Positions 1 to 10,198 of a stretch of DNA of 64,000 nt are shown in pieces. The DNA lies in assembly GCA_031841125.1 (NCBI GenBank), contig CM063108.1, forward strand, positions 73,876,344-73,940,343. Reading direction: 5' to 3'. Source of the stretch: Acanthococcus lagerstroemiae (lineage: Eukaryota; Arthropoda; Insecta; Hemiptera; Eriococcidae). Under the pieces are notes generated by a model. It saw nothing but the letters and a program-made list of their open reading frames with translations. It searched no databases and was not told the DNA's origin. The translations under genes were made by a program, and so were the position numbers. The first letter of the stretch is position 1. Every line of letters starts with the position of its first letter.

Positions 1-723
1 CTGGTTGTGCCATCGCTGTGTCTGTCTTCCTCGATTCGGATTCTTCCAGCAATTAATTCTTTTATGTCCTGGTTTTCCACACAAATGACAGGGAAATGAA
101 AACTTCGATGAGTTCGCTTGAAAGGCGGAGCTGGTTATCATTTTCGAATCGTTTCCTCCTTTTCTCTTCAGCTCAGTATCAAGGAGTCTTTCTTTCACAA
201 ATTCCATCGTGAGTTTATTGTCAGGTATGGTTTCCAGCGCGGTAACAACGCCGTTAAAACTATCAGGAAGGGTAATCAATAGGTTGCATATTTCATCTTG
301 TTCCTCGATCTTCGCACCTGACGCTTTCAGTTGCCTGGTCAGTTCATCAAATACACTAAGGTGTTTTTGTAAATCACCTCCTTCACTTAATTTCAACTGT
401 AATAGTTTTCGTCGCAAATACAACTGGCCACTAATACTCTTTTTAGCAAAAACTGCGTCTAATCTGTCGAATACAGATTTCGAATGTTCCGCTTCCTTCA
501 CAAAACTCAGATGTGAATCGTCGATGCATGCAATAATGATCGCCTTACACTTACTATCACGTTTCTTCCAATCTGAAGTAATTTCCTCCGGTACATTTTC
601 AGCCACGTCTAAAAGATCATTCGCAGCGAGAGCTGATCGTATTCGAAATTTCCAAGTGTCGTATGCAGTTCCGTTGAAAGGCGTGATATTGTAATTATTT
701 TCCGACCTTACACGTGACGACAT
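1..723 (-). CDS. Copia-type retrotransposon Gag, 5' part of polyprotein (runs off left edge)
   Basis: An uninterrupted minus-strand frame runs from an ATG at 721-723 to the left edge, 241 codons with no stop. It reads as a Copia-family Gag (UBN2-like domain): an N-terminal segment with YNITPFNGTAYDTWKFRI, a helical capsid-like middle, then a CCHC zinc knuckle, CHLCGKPGHKRINC, starting at about residue 212 (49-90). Gag forms the RNA-packaging particle of the element. The primer-binding site and LTR lie just upstream in the same orientation, as expected for a Copia 5' end. The frame is intact, so the copy may be young; protease, integrase and reverse transcriptase would lie left of the window. 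Confidence 0.93.
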   Translation of the reverse strand, partial: MSSRVRSENNYNITPFNGTAYDTWKFRIRSALAANDLLDVAENVPEEITSDWKKRDSKCKAIIIACIDDSHLSFVKEAEHSKSVFDRLDAVFAKKSISGQLYLRRKLLQLKLSEGGDLQKHLSVFDELTRQLKASGAKIEEQDEICNLLITLPDSFNGVVTALETIPDNKLTMEFVKERLLDTELKRKGGNDSKMITSSAFQANSSKFSFPCHLCGKPGHKRINCWKNPNRGRQTQRWHNQ

Positions 724-795
724 TGTGATGATGTTAATTCCGATCTGGTTCCACTCGTTAGCAATTAATTCAATGCGCAGTCAATACACGAATAA

Positions 796-809
796 CTGGG
801 CCCATAACC
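796..809 (-). other. Primer-binding site, initiator tRNA-Met half type
   Basis: On the minus strand this reads GGTTATGGGCCCAG, the complement of the anticodon-arm region of insect initiator tRNA-Met (plus-strand CTGGGCCCATAACC). Drosophila copia primes from a cleaved half of that tRNA, so this is a Copia-style site rather than a 3'-CCA-end site. It lies 3 bases downstream of the LTR end and upstream of the gag ATG. Confidence 0.88.
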
Positions 810-812
810 ATT

Positions 813-1206
813 TGTTGAGTATTTTGCATTCTGATCTATGAAGATGTGGCTGAAGGATAAAAAAGTTATACGAATGACGAAGGTTTATTGTCACATTACT
901 AAAGAACATTAAAATACACCATGACGCGGAGACATATTTCGACGGTGCAGAATCGAGTACAACCCCACACAAGATGGCCGAACGTTTTCTCAAACTGGCA
1001 GCCTAAATTGAAAAACAGTAATGCGCAGTGCTGCCATTTAAACAAATTTAAATTTACTTCTACAATTCCGGTTCACAGCCCTGTTCGCTATCGGCTTTTT
1101 TTTTTTCAACATTATACTCGATTCCGCATGAAATCGACCATAGTGAATAATTCATCAAGTATGAACTTCGTATGTAGTACTTAGTACTTACTGGTCAACG
1201 TCAACA
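813..1206 (-). repeat. 5' LTR of Copia-type element
   Basis: The bounds are set by the primer site on one side and by TGTTG...CAACA ends: the minus strand starts TGTTGACGTTGACCAG and ends ACTCAACA. The length is 394 bp, normal for Copia. The partner LTR is outside the window, so identity and target-site duplication cannot be checked. Short ORFs inside it are not genes. Confidence 0.75.
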
Positions 1207-1341
1207 TCAGTCAGACGTGAAACGTGAAGCGAAGTCGACACTGAAGCACTGAAGCAGGAAGCACCAAGGAAACAGGCGAACACAAAGAACAACCCAGAAG
1301 CCGGAACCCAGAACCCGCGGCCGCTGACATGATTTTTCAAC
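1207..1341. other. Flank between LTR and hAT element
   Basis: About 135 bp of ordinary sequence rich in GAAGC/AGAAC words. No gene is seen. It contains a NotI-like GCGGCCGC. Confidence 0.4.
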
Positions 1342-1823
1342 TTAAAAAACAGGGCTGGAAACACGTTATTGGTAACGGTTACGGTAACGGTTACATAACG
1401 GAACAAAACGTTTAAGCGTTAAGTTACGTTACGTTACGGTAATTTGATCACGTTTAACAATTCGTTACGATATCGTAACAAATGCAATTTTTCTCGTTAT
1501 TTTACTGCATTAAAAAAAAAATATATTGAAAATTGAAAAATCTGGAAATTGCCAACCGTCCATCCTTTGAATGAGTTGATAAGATGTTAAGAATAATAAG
1601 TTGATATTGTTTGATTAATAATGATCATCTTGCATCTTCACTTCTTCAGTACCCAAGTGCAGTTTCAGTTTGAAAATTGAGATTGAAGTCGCCAAGGTTT
1701 GTACTTTGTAGCTATTTTCAATTCTAACTTTATTAATTTTTTCTTGTTGATCAAACATAGTAGTAGACTACAGATTTCTCATGATTTTCCAGTTGTACAG
1801 ACATCAGAATCTGGTGTGATTGG

Positions 1824-3242
1824 CAGTGTTGTTAGACATAACAAAACAAAATGACAAAATGACAGTTGAATTTTAGGAATTTTGTCATAATGACAAAACC
1901 ATTTCTCAGTTTTGTCATATGACAAAATGGAAATGACATAACAAAAAAATGAATCAATGACAAAACAATTTTGTCATGACATTTTGTCATTCCAATATTA
2001 CGTTGGTGGAAAAGAACAAGGATCAAGAAGTTAAGAAAGACTAGAAGAACATGGTATTAGTGTCTTAGAAAATGTATCTAAACCAACCTATGCATTACAT
2101 CTTTTTTCTCAGACACTTTTTGTTGAAGAAGTGATCAGCTATTAGCCATCAGTCAAAACTTAAGAAGTCAACCCAAGCCAGAGGAGTGATCACGTATGAT
2201 TTACTGGAAGCGTGTAGCAAACTTCAACTATCATGAAGTCAATTCAAAATTCACTTTCAAAGAAAATTTGTCCTAAATTCGACTGCATCATCACCAAAAA
2301 ATTAAATTATAATCAGTTCTACTGGTGTACTGGCAGAATAATTTTTACTCGTTTTATTACCCTACTAAAAATAGCAGTGTTTCTATTTGAAAGTACACAA
2401 CATGGTCACTCACTCATTTTCACCCGCTAACCAGAGATGGAAAGCAAGCTAAAAGCTGAAAACGGAAAGCCAAAAGCGAAGAGTTTTATACCTAAAAAGC
2501 AAAAGCTGAAAGCAAAAGCTAGAACGCACAAATGATTGAAAGCAAAAGCAAAAGTTTTATTTTTTACAGCTTTTCCAGTATTTATCTATTTATAAATTAT
2601 AATTTCAAATTTTGATTTTTATTTCCATTATCTCAATGGTCAGTGCTGTTAATGTGTTCACTGGTAAGCAGTGTTATGAAAAGCTATTTATAAAAAATAT
2701 AATGTTGTACAAAATAACAAAATATTCAAAATTTAGGAAAAAAACTGAAAGTCAAAAGCGGAAAGCTGAAAGCTTATGATTTTTGCATTGAATAGCAAAA
2801 GCCAAAAGGGAAAGCTAAATATGAAAAAATTTGAAAAGCAAAAGCTAAAGTTCTATTTTCCAAGGTCAGAAGCTAAAGCCGTTAGCAAAAGTTTTATCAT
2901 ATGGCTTTCCATCTCTGCCGCTAACAACCGCGCACCGCGTAGGCAATTTTGCAGCGCACTCTAGTGCAGGTTTAAATCCCAATTTCTTTTTAGCCTCCAA
3001 GTATGCAACCTTTGTTAAAATATCATTGGTGATTGGTAGGATTGGATTGTATGTAAAAATAGTAAAATACCTGAAAATTTGTGGATATGACAAAATGACA
3101 AAATAATTTTGTCATGACATAACAAAATTATGAAAAAACAAAATGACAAAACTCCAAACATGACAAAACTCATGACATAAACAAAAAAAGTGAAATGCTC
3201 GTCCGACAAAATGACCAAAAATCGTTTTGTCTAACAACACTG
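1824..3242 (+). mobile_element. Nested hAT element (TGACAAAA family)
   Basis: The ends are CAGTGTTGTTAGAC and GTCTAACAACACTG. The 8-bp target duplication GTGATTGG is exact at 1816-1823 and 3243-3250. Both arms consist largely of TGACAAAA/TTTTGTCA words. The middle is unique AT-rich sequence without a convincing ORF. It lies at the same site in the second composite copy (46693-47633), so it entered before that composite spread. Confidence 0.94.
2432..2917 (+). mobile_element. Third-level nested hAT MITE (AAAGCTGAAAGC family)
   Basis: 486 bp with ends CAGAGATGGAAAGC and GCTTTCCATCTCTG and an exact target duplication CCGCTAAC at 2424-2431 and 2918-2925. The interior is saturated with AAAGC/AAAAGCT words. 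The other composite copy (46009-48104) has the empty site, with a single CCGCTAA on the opposite strand near 47030, so this is the youngest of the three nested insertions. Confidence 0.95.
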
Positions 3243-3921
3243 GTGATTGGGTGATTAAGTCCATATTTGTTATGATTCTTAAGTTAAAATTAATTACAAT
3301 GTCTATTTTCATGACGCAGATTGATGACTTTTTTTTTTTTAGTGGGTACCTATCTATTAAATAACCCCTTTGTATTCTTTTTGTTTCTTACTTTTTTTAT
3401 ATAATAAAAATAAACAAAATAAACTTGAATACTTGTTTTAATGTTCTAAATAATTTCTAATATTCTAAATTCTGATTGATATTTTGATTTCTGTATTCTG
3501 TTAAAACCATAGATCTTACTAGTTAACTAGTGCTACTATACCAACCAATACCAACATAAAATTTATGTTATGAGCCGCAGAATTGAATTTTGTCTCTGAA
3601 CAGTCTGAATTGTGATTTTGATTCTGAATTTTGTCCCAAAAATGTAAAATTAAAATTGTGAAACAGATTGAAAAAAAAGTTGAAAAAAAACCTTTTCACT
3701 TTTTAGGTTATAGCTTTGTCACAAAACAAGGAAATATTAAAAATTAAAAAAGGAAATTTACAAGGGGGGGGGTGAACCATTATAACGTTATGTAACCGTT
3801 ACTACCATAACGAGAAAGTTTGCCATAACGTTATCATAACAGTAACAATACCGGAACGTTACGTTACGTTATAACGGGTACCACAACGAAATGATTCCGT
3901 TATTCCAGCCCTGTTAAAAAA

Positions 3922-4201
3922 TTAAGTGTTGTGATTTTTTTCGGCTTTTCGATAGAAAATGTGAATGTCTTAATTAAGCTGCTCAGCGTATTCTTTTTGG
4001 CTGGCTTTGCGCTTAATGAACAGCGAATGGCTGACTTTTTCATTCGCTTAAAAGCCGTTCAATAATGAGCTTAAGCTTCGGCTTAAGCAGTTATCGGCTT
4101 AAACTTCTCATTCCTGACAAGAATTTTTATCTTCACCGAGGCTCTGTAGTTCCACACGGCTATTCGGGCTGGTCAGCGCTAGTGTCGTGCACAATGAAAA
4201 C
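3922..4201. other. Spacer with GCTTAAGC-rich patch
   Basis: No gene. About 3975-4130 is dense in GCTTAA/TTAAGC words, like the interior of the MITEs around it, but I could not find paired termini or a duplication. Confidence 0.3.
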
Positions 4202-4305
4202 GTGATAATCAGGGTTGCAAAAAAAACAAAACAGTTTTTATTTTTTAAAAAGTGGTTTTTTTTTAGTTTAAAACGTTTTTTTTGTTTAAAACGTGTTGTT
4301 TTTAG

Positions 4306-4780
4306 CAGAGGTGCTTAGCTAGCCATTAGCTGTTAGCCGTTAGCTTGCAGTTTTTGGGAGATTTTTAGCCAGCCGTTAGCTAGCCGATTGAATAGCCATT
4401 AGCTAGCCATAAGCCAATGAAAACTCGGAAGCTAACGGCTGATTTCATTTTGCTAATTTCTCGCCTTTTCCCTTTTGACTACATTCAAACTGAATTTTTT
4501 TCCTATTCCTTTTTGATGGATTTTCGTTTTTTGGATTGAAACTACATCTTGGTCAAACTCAGACTCAGAATTGGGGGAAAGAAAAAAAAATTGGAACCAA
4601 GTTACCACTTCACCTATTTTATTTTTACCGAAAATGTGGATTATAGTCTTTAGCCGTTAGCTAGCCATTAGCTAGCCAATCAGCGTCCTGTAGCCATTAG
4701 CCGTTAGCCGAAGCCAATTAATAAAAAAAAAATTAGTTTAGCTGTTAGTTTTAGCCAATCTGATTAGCTAAGCACCTCTG
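4306..4780 (+). mobile_element. Nested hAT MITE (TTAGCCGTTAGC family)
   Basis: 475 bp with ends CAGAGGTGCTTAGCTA and TAGCTAAGCACCTCTG and an exact target duplication GTTTTTAG at 4298-4305 and 4781-4788. It is filled with TAGCC/GTTAGC words. A related element lies at 22351-23029. Confidence 0.95.
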
Positions 4781-5005
4781 GTTTTTAGAATGTTCAATAC
4801 CGGTGTTTTAAACGTGTTTAAAACAGATGTTTTTTTTTCATCAAAGAGTGTTTTGAATGTAAAATCGCGCGCAGTCTGAAGATTTATCAGTCATAGGAAG
4901 TTCCCTATCACTACTACTGATGTTCTCGTGTTCTCCGATACTCCAAGTTCAAAAAGAAACTATTGTATGTATTTATTTCGCGCTTTGAATTTCATAATTT
5001 CAAAC

Positions 5006-5328
5006 ATGATGATGAGTGGCACTGGACGAAGATTAGACCCTGTTTGGATACATTTTGAAAGGGTAGAAGTAGCAAATGTAAGTCGAGTATTCATATATTT
5101 TAGTTATCAATTGATACATTCTCATTTTAGTGTCGTAATAAATATCATTTTACTGGGTTGCAGGCTAAATATGCAAAAGCAAAGTGTAAAATTTGTTCGA
5201 ACACGATAGCTGCTCTTGTTGATCGAATGAAAACTCATATGGAAAAAAATCATCCTCACCTATTTGAAGTTAATTTTGAATCTGTGTCCAGTGACTTACA
5301 GTTGGATGAAGAAGTTAACTATTTTTAA
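5006..5328 (+). CDS. BED zinc-finger protein of hAT origin (two exons)
   Basis: Exon 1 is 5006-5077 and exon 2 is 5164-5328, joined across a GTAAGT...TTGCAG intron in phase 0, giving 78 residues. It shows the BED-finger pattern: aromatic DPVWIHFERV, then C-x2-C (KCKICS) and H-x4-H (THMEKNHP), followed by a short acidic tail ending EEVNYF. BED fingers are the N-terminal DNA-binding domain of hAT transposases and of domesticated derivatives. No dimerisation or RNase-H-like domain follows. The frame has no stops and a clean intron, so it may be expressed; it could bind element ends and compete with an active transposase. The start could lie a little upstream, since the frame is open from 4928. 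Confidence 0.65.
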
Positions 5329-6795
5329 AGAATACAATTAATAATTAATATATTCCCATGTTCGAGTATTGGCTGTTGAATTATTACTTAGGTAGTAGTT
5401 ACCCTTTTGTGACAACATTAGTAATTATAGTATTGTTTAATTCTATGATTAAAAGAAAAATGTTCCTTTTGAAAAGAATTGTTGTTTTTTATAGTTTTTG
5501 CTTTTTCTTAAGGCATTTTTTTTGCAATCTCTTTAGCTTCTTCTGTCTCCTGAGCTTTATTCTTTTTTTTCCTTTTTTTTTCTGGAGAAAAAATCATTCA
5601 ACTCATAAGGTGATTGCTTTCTTTAAGCGTTCAAGCTTTCATTGTGTCTTTCAAGAGAACAAGGATTTTTCTCGTTGTTTCAAGGGATGTCATAAAATGT
5701 CATTGTAGATAGAAGAATATTGAAATTTAAAATCAGTAAAAACTGAGAAGAGAAACAAATCATGAACAATTCAATTAGTCCCTTAACAAGCTGACTGAGA
5801 AAATAATGAAGTTTCAATTTTGTTGGTGGCAACCAATACTGACAAGTTATTTTTATTAACATAAGGTGTATCCGCTATAAAAATAGGCAATAATCATGAA
5901 AATTCGTCAAGAAATATCATTTTTTTGTTCAAAAAACGACTTTGAAAAAAAAAAATGTTTAAAACTGTTTTAAACAGTGGAAATGTTTAAAACGTTTCAT
6001 TCCAAAATTCCAGTGTTTAAAACAATGTTTAAAACAATTTTGTTTAAAACATCGCAACCCTGGTGATAATTGATGAGCGCGTCGGGTGGTGAGCGGAAGC
6101 TTTCGTTAAATCAATCAAAATCACTTTTTATGTGAGAAAATAACTTCTATGAAATCTTACGCTCTACAAATTTTGTTATTTAAATTTTTTCGCTAAATGG
6201 CTTCGTTCTCGACTTATTTTGAGATAACTCAATGAACATTCAAATGGGAAAATCGTCCTGATCCCGTTTTCAATTTTACTAATTATAGCGCTCCTAGCAA
6301 ATGACCGACCCGACTAGGCCACTATTTTGGTTCAGTTTTTCGAAAACTGTTAGCTGCAATACACATCGATATAATATGGGTTTCGGTATTTTGAAGTTAG
6401 AGGGGAAGGACGAGTTCGAGAACAGGACGTTATCAACGTTGTGAAAAAATCAAAAAATTATGTTTCTATGTTGGAAATGCAAATTGCAAACTATCAAACA
6501 TTTTTGTTATCTAGCTATCAGACATGGGCAAGTTCAAGTTTAGTTCATTTTGTTCAAGTTCAAGTTCACTTAAAAACTCGTTCAGTTCAGTTCATTTTTT
6601 GTTCAGTTCATTTTTTGTTCAGTTCACAATTGATACTCGTTCAGTTTAGTTCAGTTCACTATAATTTAGTCGTTCAAGTTCAGTTCGTTTTTCGTTTACC
6701 ATTTTTACCAGAGTTTGTTTGTGTATTGTAATTGTAATTTTGGATGGTTTCTAGTATAATATAATAACATACTACAGAAGGGCATAGCCATAGGA

Positions 6796-6950
6796 CAGCG
6801 TTTCTCAACCTTTCAGCGTTTCAGCAGTATTCGCGGCCCAGTTTTCAATCATAATTTTCATCGCTCCCCCTGACCCCTGCTTACAATAAAATGTGTATGT
6901 AAATTTTTTTTTTCTCTCCAATATTCTCGCGCACCCCACAGGTTGAGAAT
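6796..6950 (+). mobile_element. Small hAT remnant with one defective end
   Basis: It starts CAGCGTTTCTCAACCTTT and ends AGGTTGAGAAT, lacking the last few bases expected of the right terminus. An 8-bp duplication CCATAGGA still flanks it exactly (6788-6795 and 6951-6958). The CAGNGTTTCTCAACC end is a common hAT terminus. A similar left end occurs at about 32869. Confidence 0.7.
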
Positions 6951-6990
6951 CCATAGGAACATTATCAATATTTTTTGGAACCTGTCTTTC

Positions 6991-7221
6991 TTTTATTTAT
7001 CAACAAAACTGATGGTAACTTGTAAAAAAAGTGAAAGGTGTTCATGGATGCTTGGATGTAAAAATTTTGGAGATTATCATGATTTATACTTGAAACTAGA
7101 TACAATTCTCACAAAAGATATTTTTGATAATTTTCCGGAAATGTGTTATAAAAATTGGTTCCAGTGGAGACAACAAAAGTCCAAGAGGGAGAAGAAAACA
7201 GAAGAAAAAACAGGAAAATGA
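6991..7221 (+). pseudogene. Fragment resembling protein-primed type-B DNA polymerase
   Basis: The frame contains GCKNFGDYHDLYLKLD followed by DIFDNFPEMCYKNW. This matches the YHDLYL-x-D...aDvFe-FR-x-C block of protein-primed family-B polymerases (Polinton/Maverick, adintovirus-like and mitochondrial-plasmid types). Only about 50 residues align by eye, then the frame runs into a lysine/glutamate-rich tail and a stop at 7219-7221. There is no catalytic motif and no partner gene, so this is a captured, non-functional piece inside the GTTCA hAT MITE. The assignment is from motif memory only. Confidence 0.55.
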
Positions 7222-7577
7222 TGAGATCCCACTACCATTTTTGCCTTATATACTGAATTGTAAACTGCATCGCAGTAAACTTTGAGCAAATGTTTGAGTC
7301 ATAATTGTTGTAAGCTTTACTTTACTACAATACAATCTGATATCGTGTACAGATGCATGTATTTGCGGGAAAATCGACAAACTGATAAACATTTCTCACA
7401 GAATGAAATGAACGACAAAGTGAACGACTATTTTCATTCAAGTTCACCAAAAATAAAGTTCAGTTCAAGTTCACGTTCACATTTTTTTCGTTCGTTCATT
7501 TTTGAACTTTGTTCACTGAAAAGTGAACTAAGTTCATGAACTGAACAAAAGTGAACTTGCCCATGTCTGCTAGCTAT

Positions 7578-8027
7578 TGATAGTTTTAGGGAGAAATATT
7601 GATAGTTATTGATAGTTTTCGCACCAATGCAAAACCATCATAATAAAATAATACACAAATACAATGAAATGAAAAGTGGCTGCTAAAGTTGTATTCAATT
7701 ACCTATTGTAGAGACTAAAGAGATTTTCAAATTTTATATTGAATCCAGTATGCTACTCATAAATTTTGTACAGGATTAAATTTTGTGTAGGTACATTTTA
7801 TTACATCAATTCCGTTTTGTGAAATTTTCATTACTATCGAGCTAACTCACTCCACTAATCCGAGAATACAACGTCTGAAAAAATAATAATAATGGCGAAT
7901 TTTTATGTACAAATAATATTGCAACGATGAAACACAATCAGCCGATAGTTAACGATATCCGATCTGCAAGGGTTGACATAATTTTGACCTGCGTCAATTT
8001 TCTGAATTTCGGCACGTTGACACCAGG
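7578..8027. other. Gene-free spacer with GATAGTTATCGATA words
   Basis: AT-rich and without a gene. GATAGTT / GTTAACGATA words recur at 7580-7632, 7938-7956 and 8352-8405, suggesting a decayed MITE of the same style. No termini were found. Confidence 0.3.
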
Positions 8028-8190
8028 GCCGTGCAGAGGAAATCGGGGGGGGGGGGGGTGTAAAAAGTAGGTAAGAAAAAAACAATGTTTTAGGGCTCTT
8101 TTTGTAAAAGCAGATTTTTTAGCAATGACGGGCCCTTAGCGGGCCCCTCAAAAAAAAAAATCCGGGCCCGGGGAACCCCCCCCCCCGGAT
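8028..8190. mobile_element. Truncated hAT-like fragment with G/C homopolymers
   Basis: It begins CAGGGCCGTGCAGAGG and contains GGGCCCCTCAAAA...TCCGGGCCCGGGG, wording typical of CAGGGCCG-ended hAT MITEs. It holds a run of G near 8046-8058 and a run of C near 8178-8187. The matching right terminus is absent. Confidence 0.35.
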
Positions 8191-8715
8191 AGGTCTGTTT
8201 GACACACTTTTGAACGATCAATTCTGCTATACAAGTAGGCAAAGTTTACGTGATTGTCAAGGACTGACACTATTTTGACTCAAAAAGAGTGTCACTCAAG
8301 AGTGAGTGCCTTTTGACGCTGATTTTGCAGCTCGGGTAGTTTCGCCGTTTGTCAATAGTTAACGATAATGAAGAACTGCCGATAGTTATCGATAGTATCG
8401 ATAACACACACGACGCTTTCGTTGTAACAACAAAAAAACTGAACAAAAATGGCGGCCTAGCATACCTATGTGAAACTATAGGGCCCTACGCTACGCCCTA
8501 CCTTCAGCAACTAGCAAAACCGCAGTAAGATCAAGATCAATCAGCACTACTGAAAAAGAAAAATAACTTAATACTAAAGTATTGCAAGAGGCTCGCTGCC
8601 GAATGCCGACCCTGATTTCTCGAAAATAAAGCGCTACTGAACTGAACTGAACTGAAACGGATGAGAAGAGAAGAGAAAATAAGCAATTGCAATAATGCTC
8701 GGCTACTTGTAGCCG

Positions 8716-9758
8716 ACGCTAAAAAGCAGAATTTCTCAAAATTGGGCCCCCGATTCAAAAATGTGTACTCACGTTGAAAAAAGCTCACCAGTAAACGCTA
8801 CGTCATATAGGGCATGCATTTATCATCACAGGAATAAAAACATGAACAGGAAAACTGACAAATGAACTGTAGGAAGACAAATAATCCCGAGAAAAAAAAA
8901 TCACGAACCATATTTAAAACGCCAGCGAATTGCCAGGAATTTAATGTTTATGACAAATGAAAAATTTAGCATTATGGACTAAATCCTTCAATTTGATATT
9001 TTAGGGCAGGCTGAGTGGGCTAGATCTCTTAGAGGTTTTTTTCCCTGAAGGTGCGTTGGTAAAAGAGGAGGCGAAAACGCCGCCATTCCTTATCGTTTTC
9101 GAATAGGAATCGGAAATGGAGAAGACACTCATCACCACCCTCAGCCCTCTCCCCCACATCGGGCATCCTCCTTCATCACGAGACCTCTCCTTCCGAACCT
9201 CCATCTCCAACACGTACCTTCTCCCCCACACCGTGCTTCTTCTCCCGCAAAAGTCCTCTCGTCCAACACAACCCTCACAACAAAGCTTTCCCTCACGATC
9301 CCCTTTTCCAATAAGACCCCCTCTCTAACCATAAATTCCCTTCCCAACCACAACCTCCTTCTCCACCAGGAATTCGCACATATTCCGGGCCTCCCTCACT
9401 ATGACCCCCTTACCCCATCACTTCCCCGATCTCAAGCCCCTCCTGAATCACGAACGCCTGTCCCAATCACCACCTTCACGAGATCCTCCCCTCCTGTGAA
9501 AAAATCTCGTTCATACATCTATAAATGCGGTGTGTGACGGATCTTGTGTATTTCATTTTAAATGTGTGGGATTTCTAATTATTTTCCTATGTACTTTATT
9601 CCTGTGCAAATTTTTTGCTTTCCTGTGCTATTATATATTCCTCGTCATATAGTATCTACATTGCTCTTGAACTTTGAATCACATGTTCTAAAAAAAACAA
9701 AAAAACGAACAAAAAAAAACAGATTTTGCTGGTTGATTCCCTTACACTTAATATCGTC
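8716..9758 (-). mobile_element. 5-bp-TSD MITE, copy split by an insertion
   Basis: Two pieces, 8716-8810 and 9643-9758, join into one minus-strand copy of the family also seen at 10653, 13098, 32362, 58602 and 60409. The pieces share the 10-bp word CGTCATATAG at the break (8801-8810 and 9643-9652). The left end is truncated, and the right end reads CTTAATATCGTC. Confidence 0.75.
8811..9642. mobile_element. 832-bp insertion with 10-bp target duplication and pyrimidine-rich core
   Basis: It is bounded by an exact CGTCATATAG duplication and interrupts a known MITE, so both boundaries are firm. Sub-terminal inverted similarity is present: CACAGGAATAAA near 8826 and its complement near 9596-9607. 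A 9-10 bp duplication is typical of Mutator-like elements. About 9120-9500 is nearly pure C/T/A on the plus strand with recurring CTCCTTC/CCACCA words. ORFs there are composition artefacts. Confidence 0.65.
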
Positions 9759-9844
9759 CACTATCTCCCCCCCCCTCCTACCAGTTATAGAAGCAGGGTT
9801 ACCAACATAGGTACTTTAGGTTAACTTCCCAATAAAGTACTACA

Positions 9845-10175
9845 TAGGGTTTGCGAAATAACAGTTATTATAACTGTTATAACCGTTAACCGAAACAAAA
9901 AATTTTGTTGACCAACAACCGTTGACCGTTTAAAAAAATTAGTTGTTGACCAATAACCGTTTGGACCGTTATACTTTTTTCTTTTTTAAATCGGTTATGA
10001 AACGGTTATAAATGGAGAGTTATGATTTTGAAACGGTCATAAACGGCCATAACAGTTATGACCAATTCAACCGGGTAAGGATGTTCTGAACAATAACCGA
10101 TAACCGTTTAAATTACTGAAAGAAATTTGACCGATAACTGTTAACCGTTTCAAATGATTTCGGTCGTAAACCCTA
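9845..10175 (+). mobile_element. hAT-like MITE (AACCGTTA family), copy 1
   Basis: 331 bp with ends TAGGGTTTGCGAAATAAC and TCGTAAACCCTA and an exact 8-bp duplication GTACTACA at 9837-9844 and 10176-10183. The interior is filled with ATAACCGTT/AACGGTTAT words. Confidence 0.92.
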
Positions 10176-10198
10176 GTACTACAAACTACAGCATGAAG

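Larger units (their letters stand above)
1350..3913 (+). mobile_element. hAT composite element, copy 1 (outer GTAACGTTAC family)
   Basis: The terminal inverted repeats are CAGGGCTGGAA and TTCCAGCCCTG. The 8-bp target duplication TTAAAAAA is exact at 1342-1349 and 3914-3921, diagnostic of hAT-type transposition. Both ends are filled with degenerate GTAACG/CGTTAC words. A second hAT element (1824-3242) sits inside, and a third (2432-2917) sits inside that. The same outer-plus-inner composite is present inverted at 46009-48104. No transposase is visible, so it is non-autonomous. Confidence 0.95.
4210..6062 (+). mobile_element. hAT element (TTTAAAAC family) carrying a BED-finger gene
   Basis: The ends are CAGGGTTGC and GCAACCCTG. 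The target duplication GTGATAAT is exact at 4202-4209 and 6063-6070. Both ends are filled with GTTTAAAAC words. A smaller hAT MITE (4306-4780) is inserted in the left end. The middle holds a spliced BED zinc-finger reading frame but no room for the catalytic hAT domain, so it is an internally deleted derivative that kept only the DNA-binding part. Confidence 0.94.
6519..7569 (+). mobile_element. hAT MITE (GTTCA family) with captured sequence
   Basis: The ends are CAGACATGGGCAAGTTCA and TGAACTTGCCCATGTCTG. The target duplication CTAGCTAT is exact at 6511-6518 and 7570-7577. The ends consist of GTTCAAGTTCA words. The middle contains a small hAT remnant (6796-6950) and a polymerase-like coding fragment (about 7030-7180). 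Confidence 0.95.

Noticed and set aside
209..694. Plus-strand ORF of 161 codons at the left edge
   Set aside because: It is the complement of the Copia gag frame, which has the zinc knuckle and upstream primer site.
1380..1445. Short regularly spaced GTAACG repeats looking like an array
   Set aside because: Not CRISPR: eukaryotic context, no constant repeat length or unique spacers, and bounded by hAT termini.
9001..9353. Overlapping ORFs on both strands at 9.0-9.35 kb
   Set aside because: The sequence is extremely pyrimidine-biased, so stops are rare by composition; no domain is seen.
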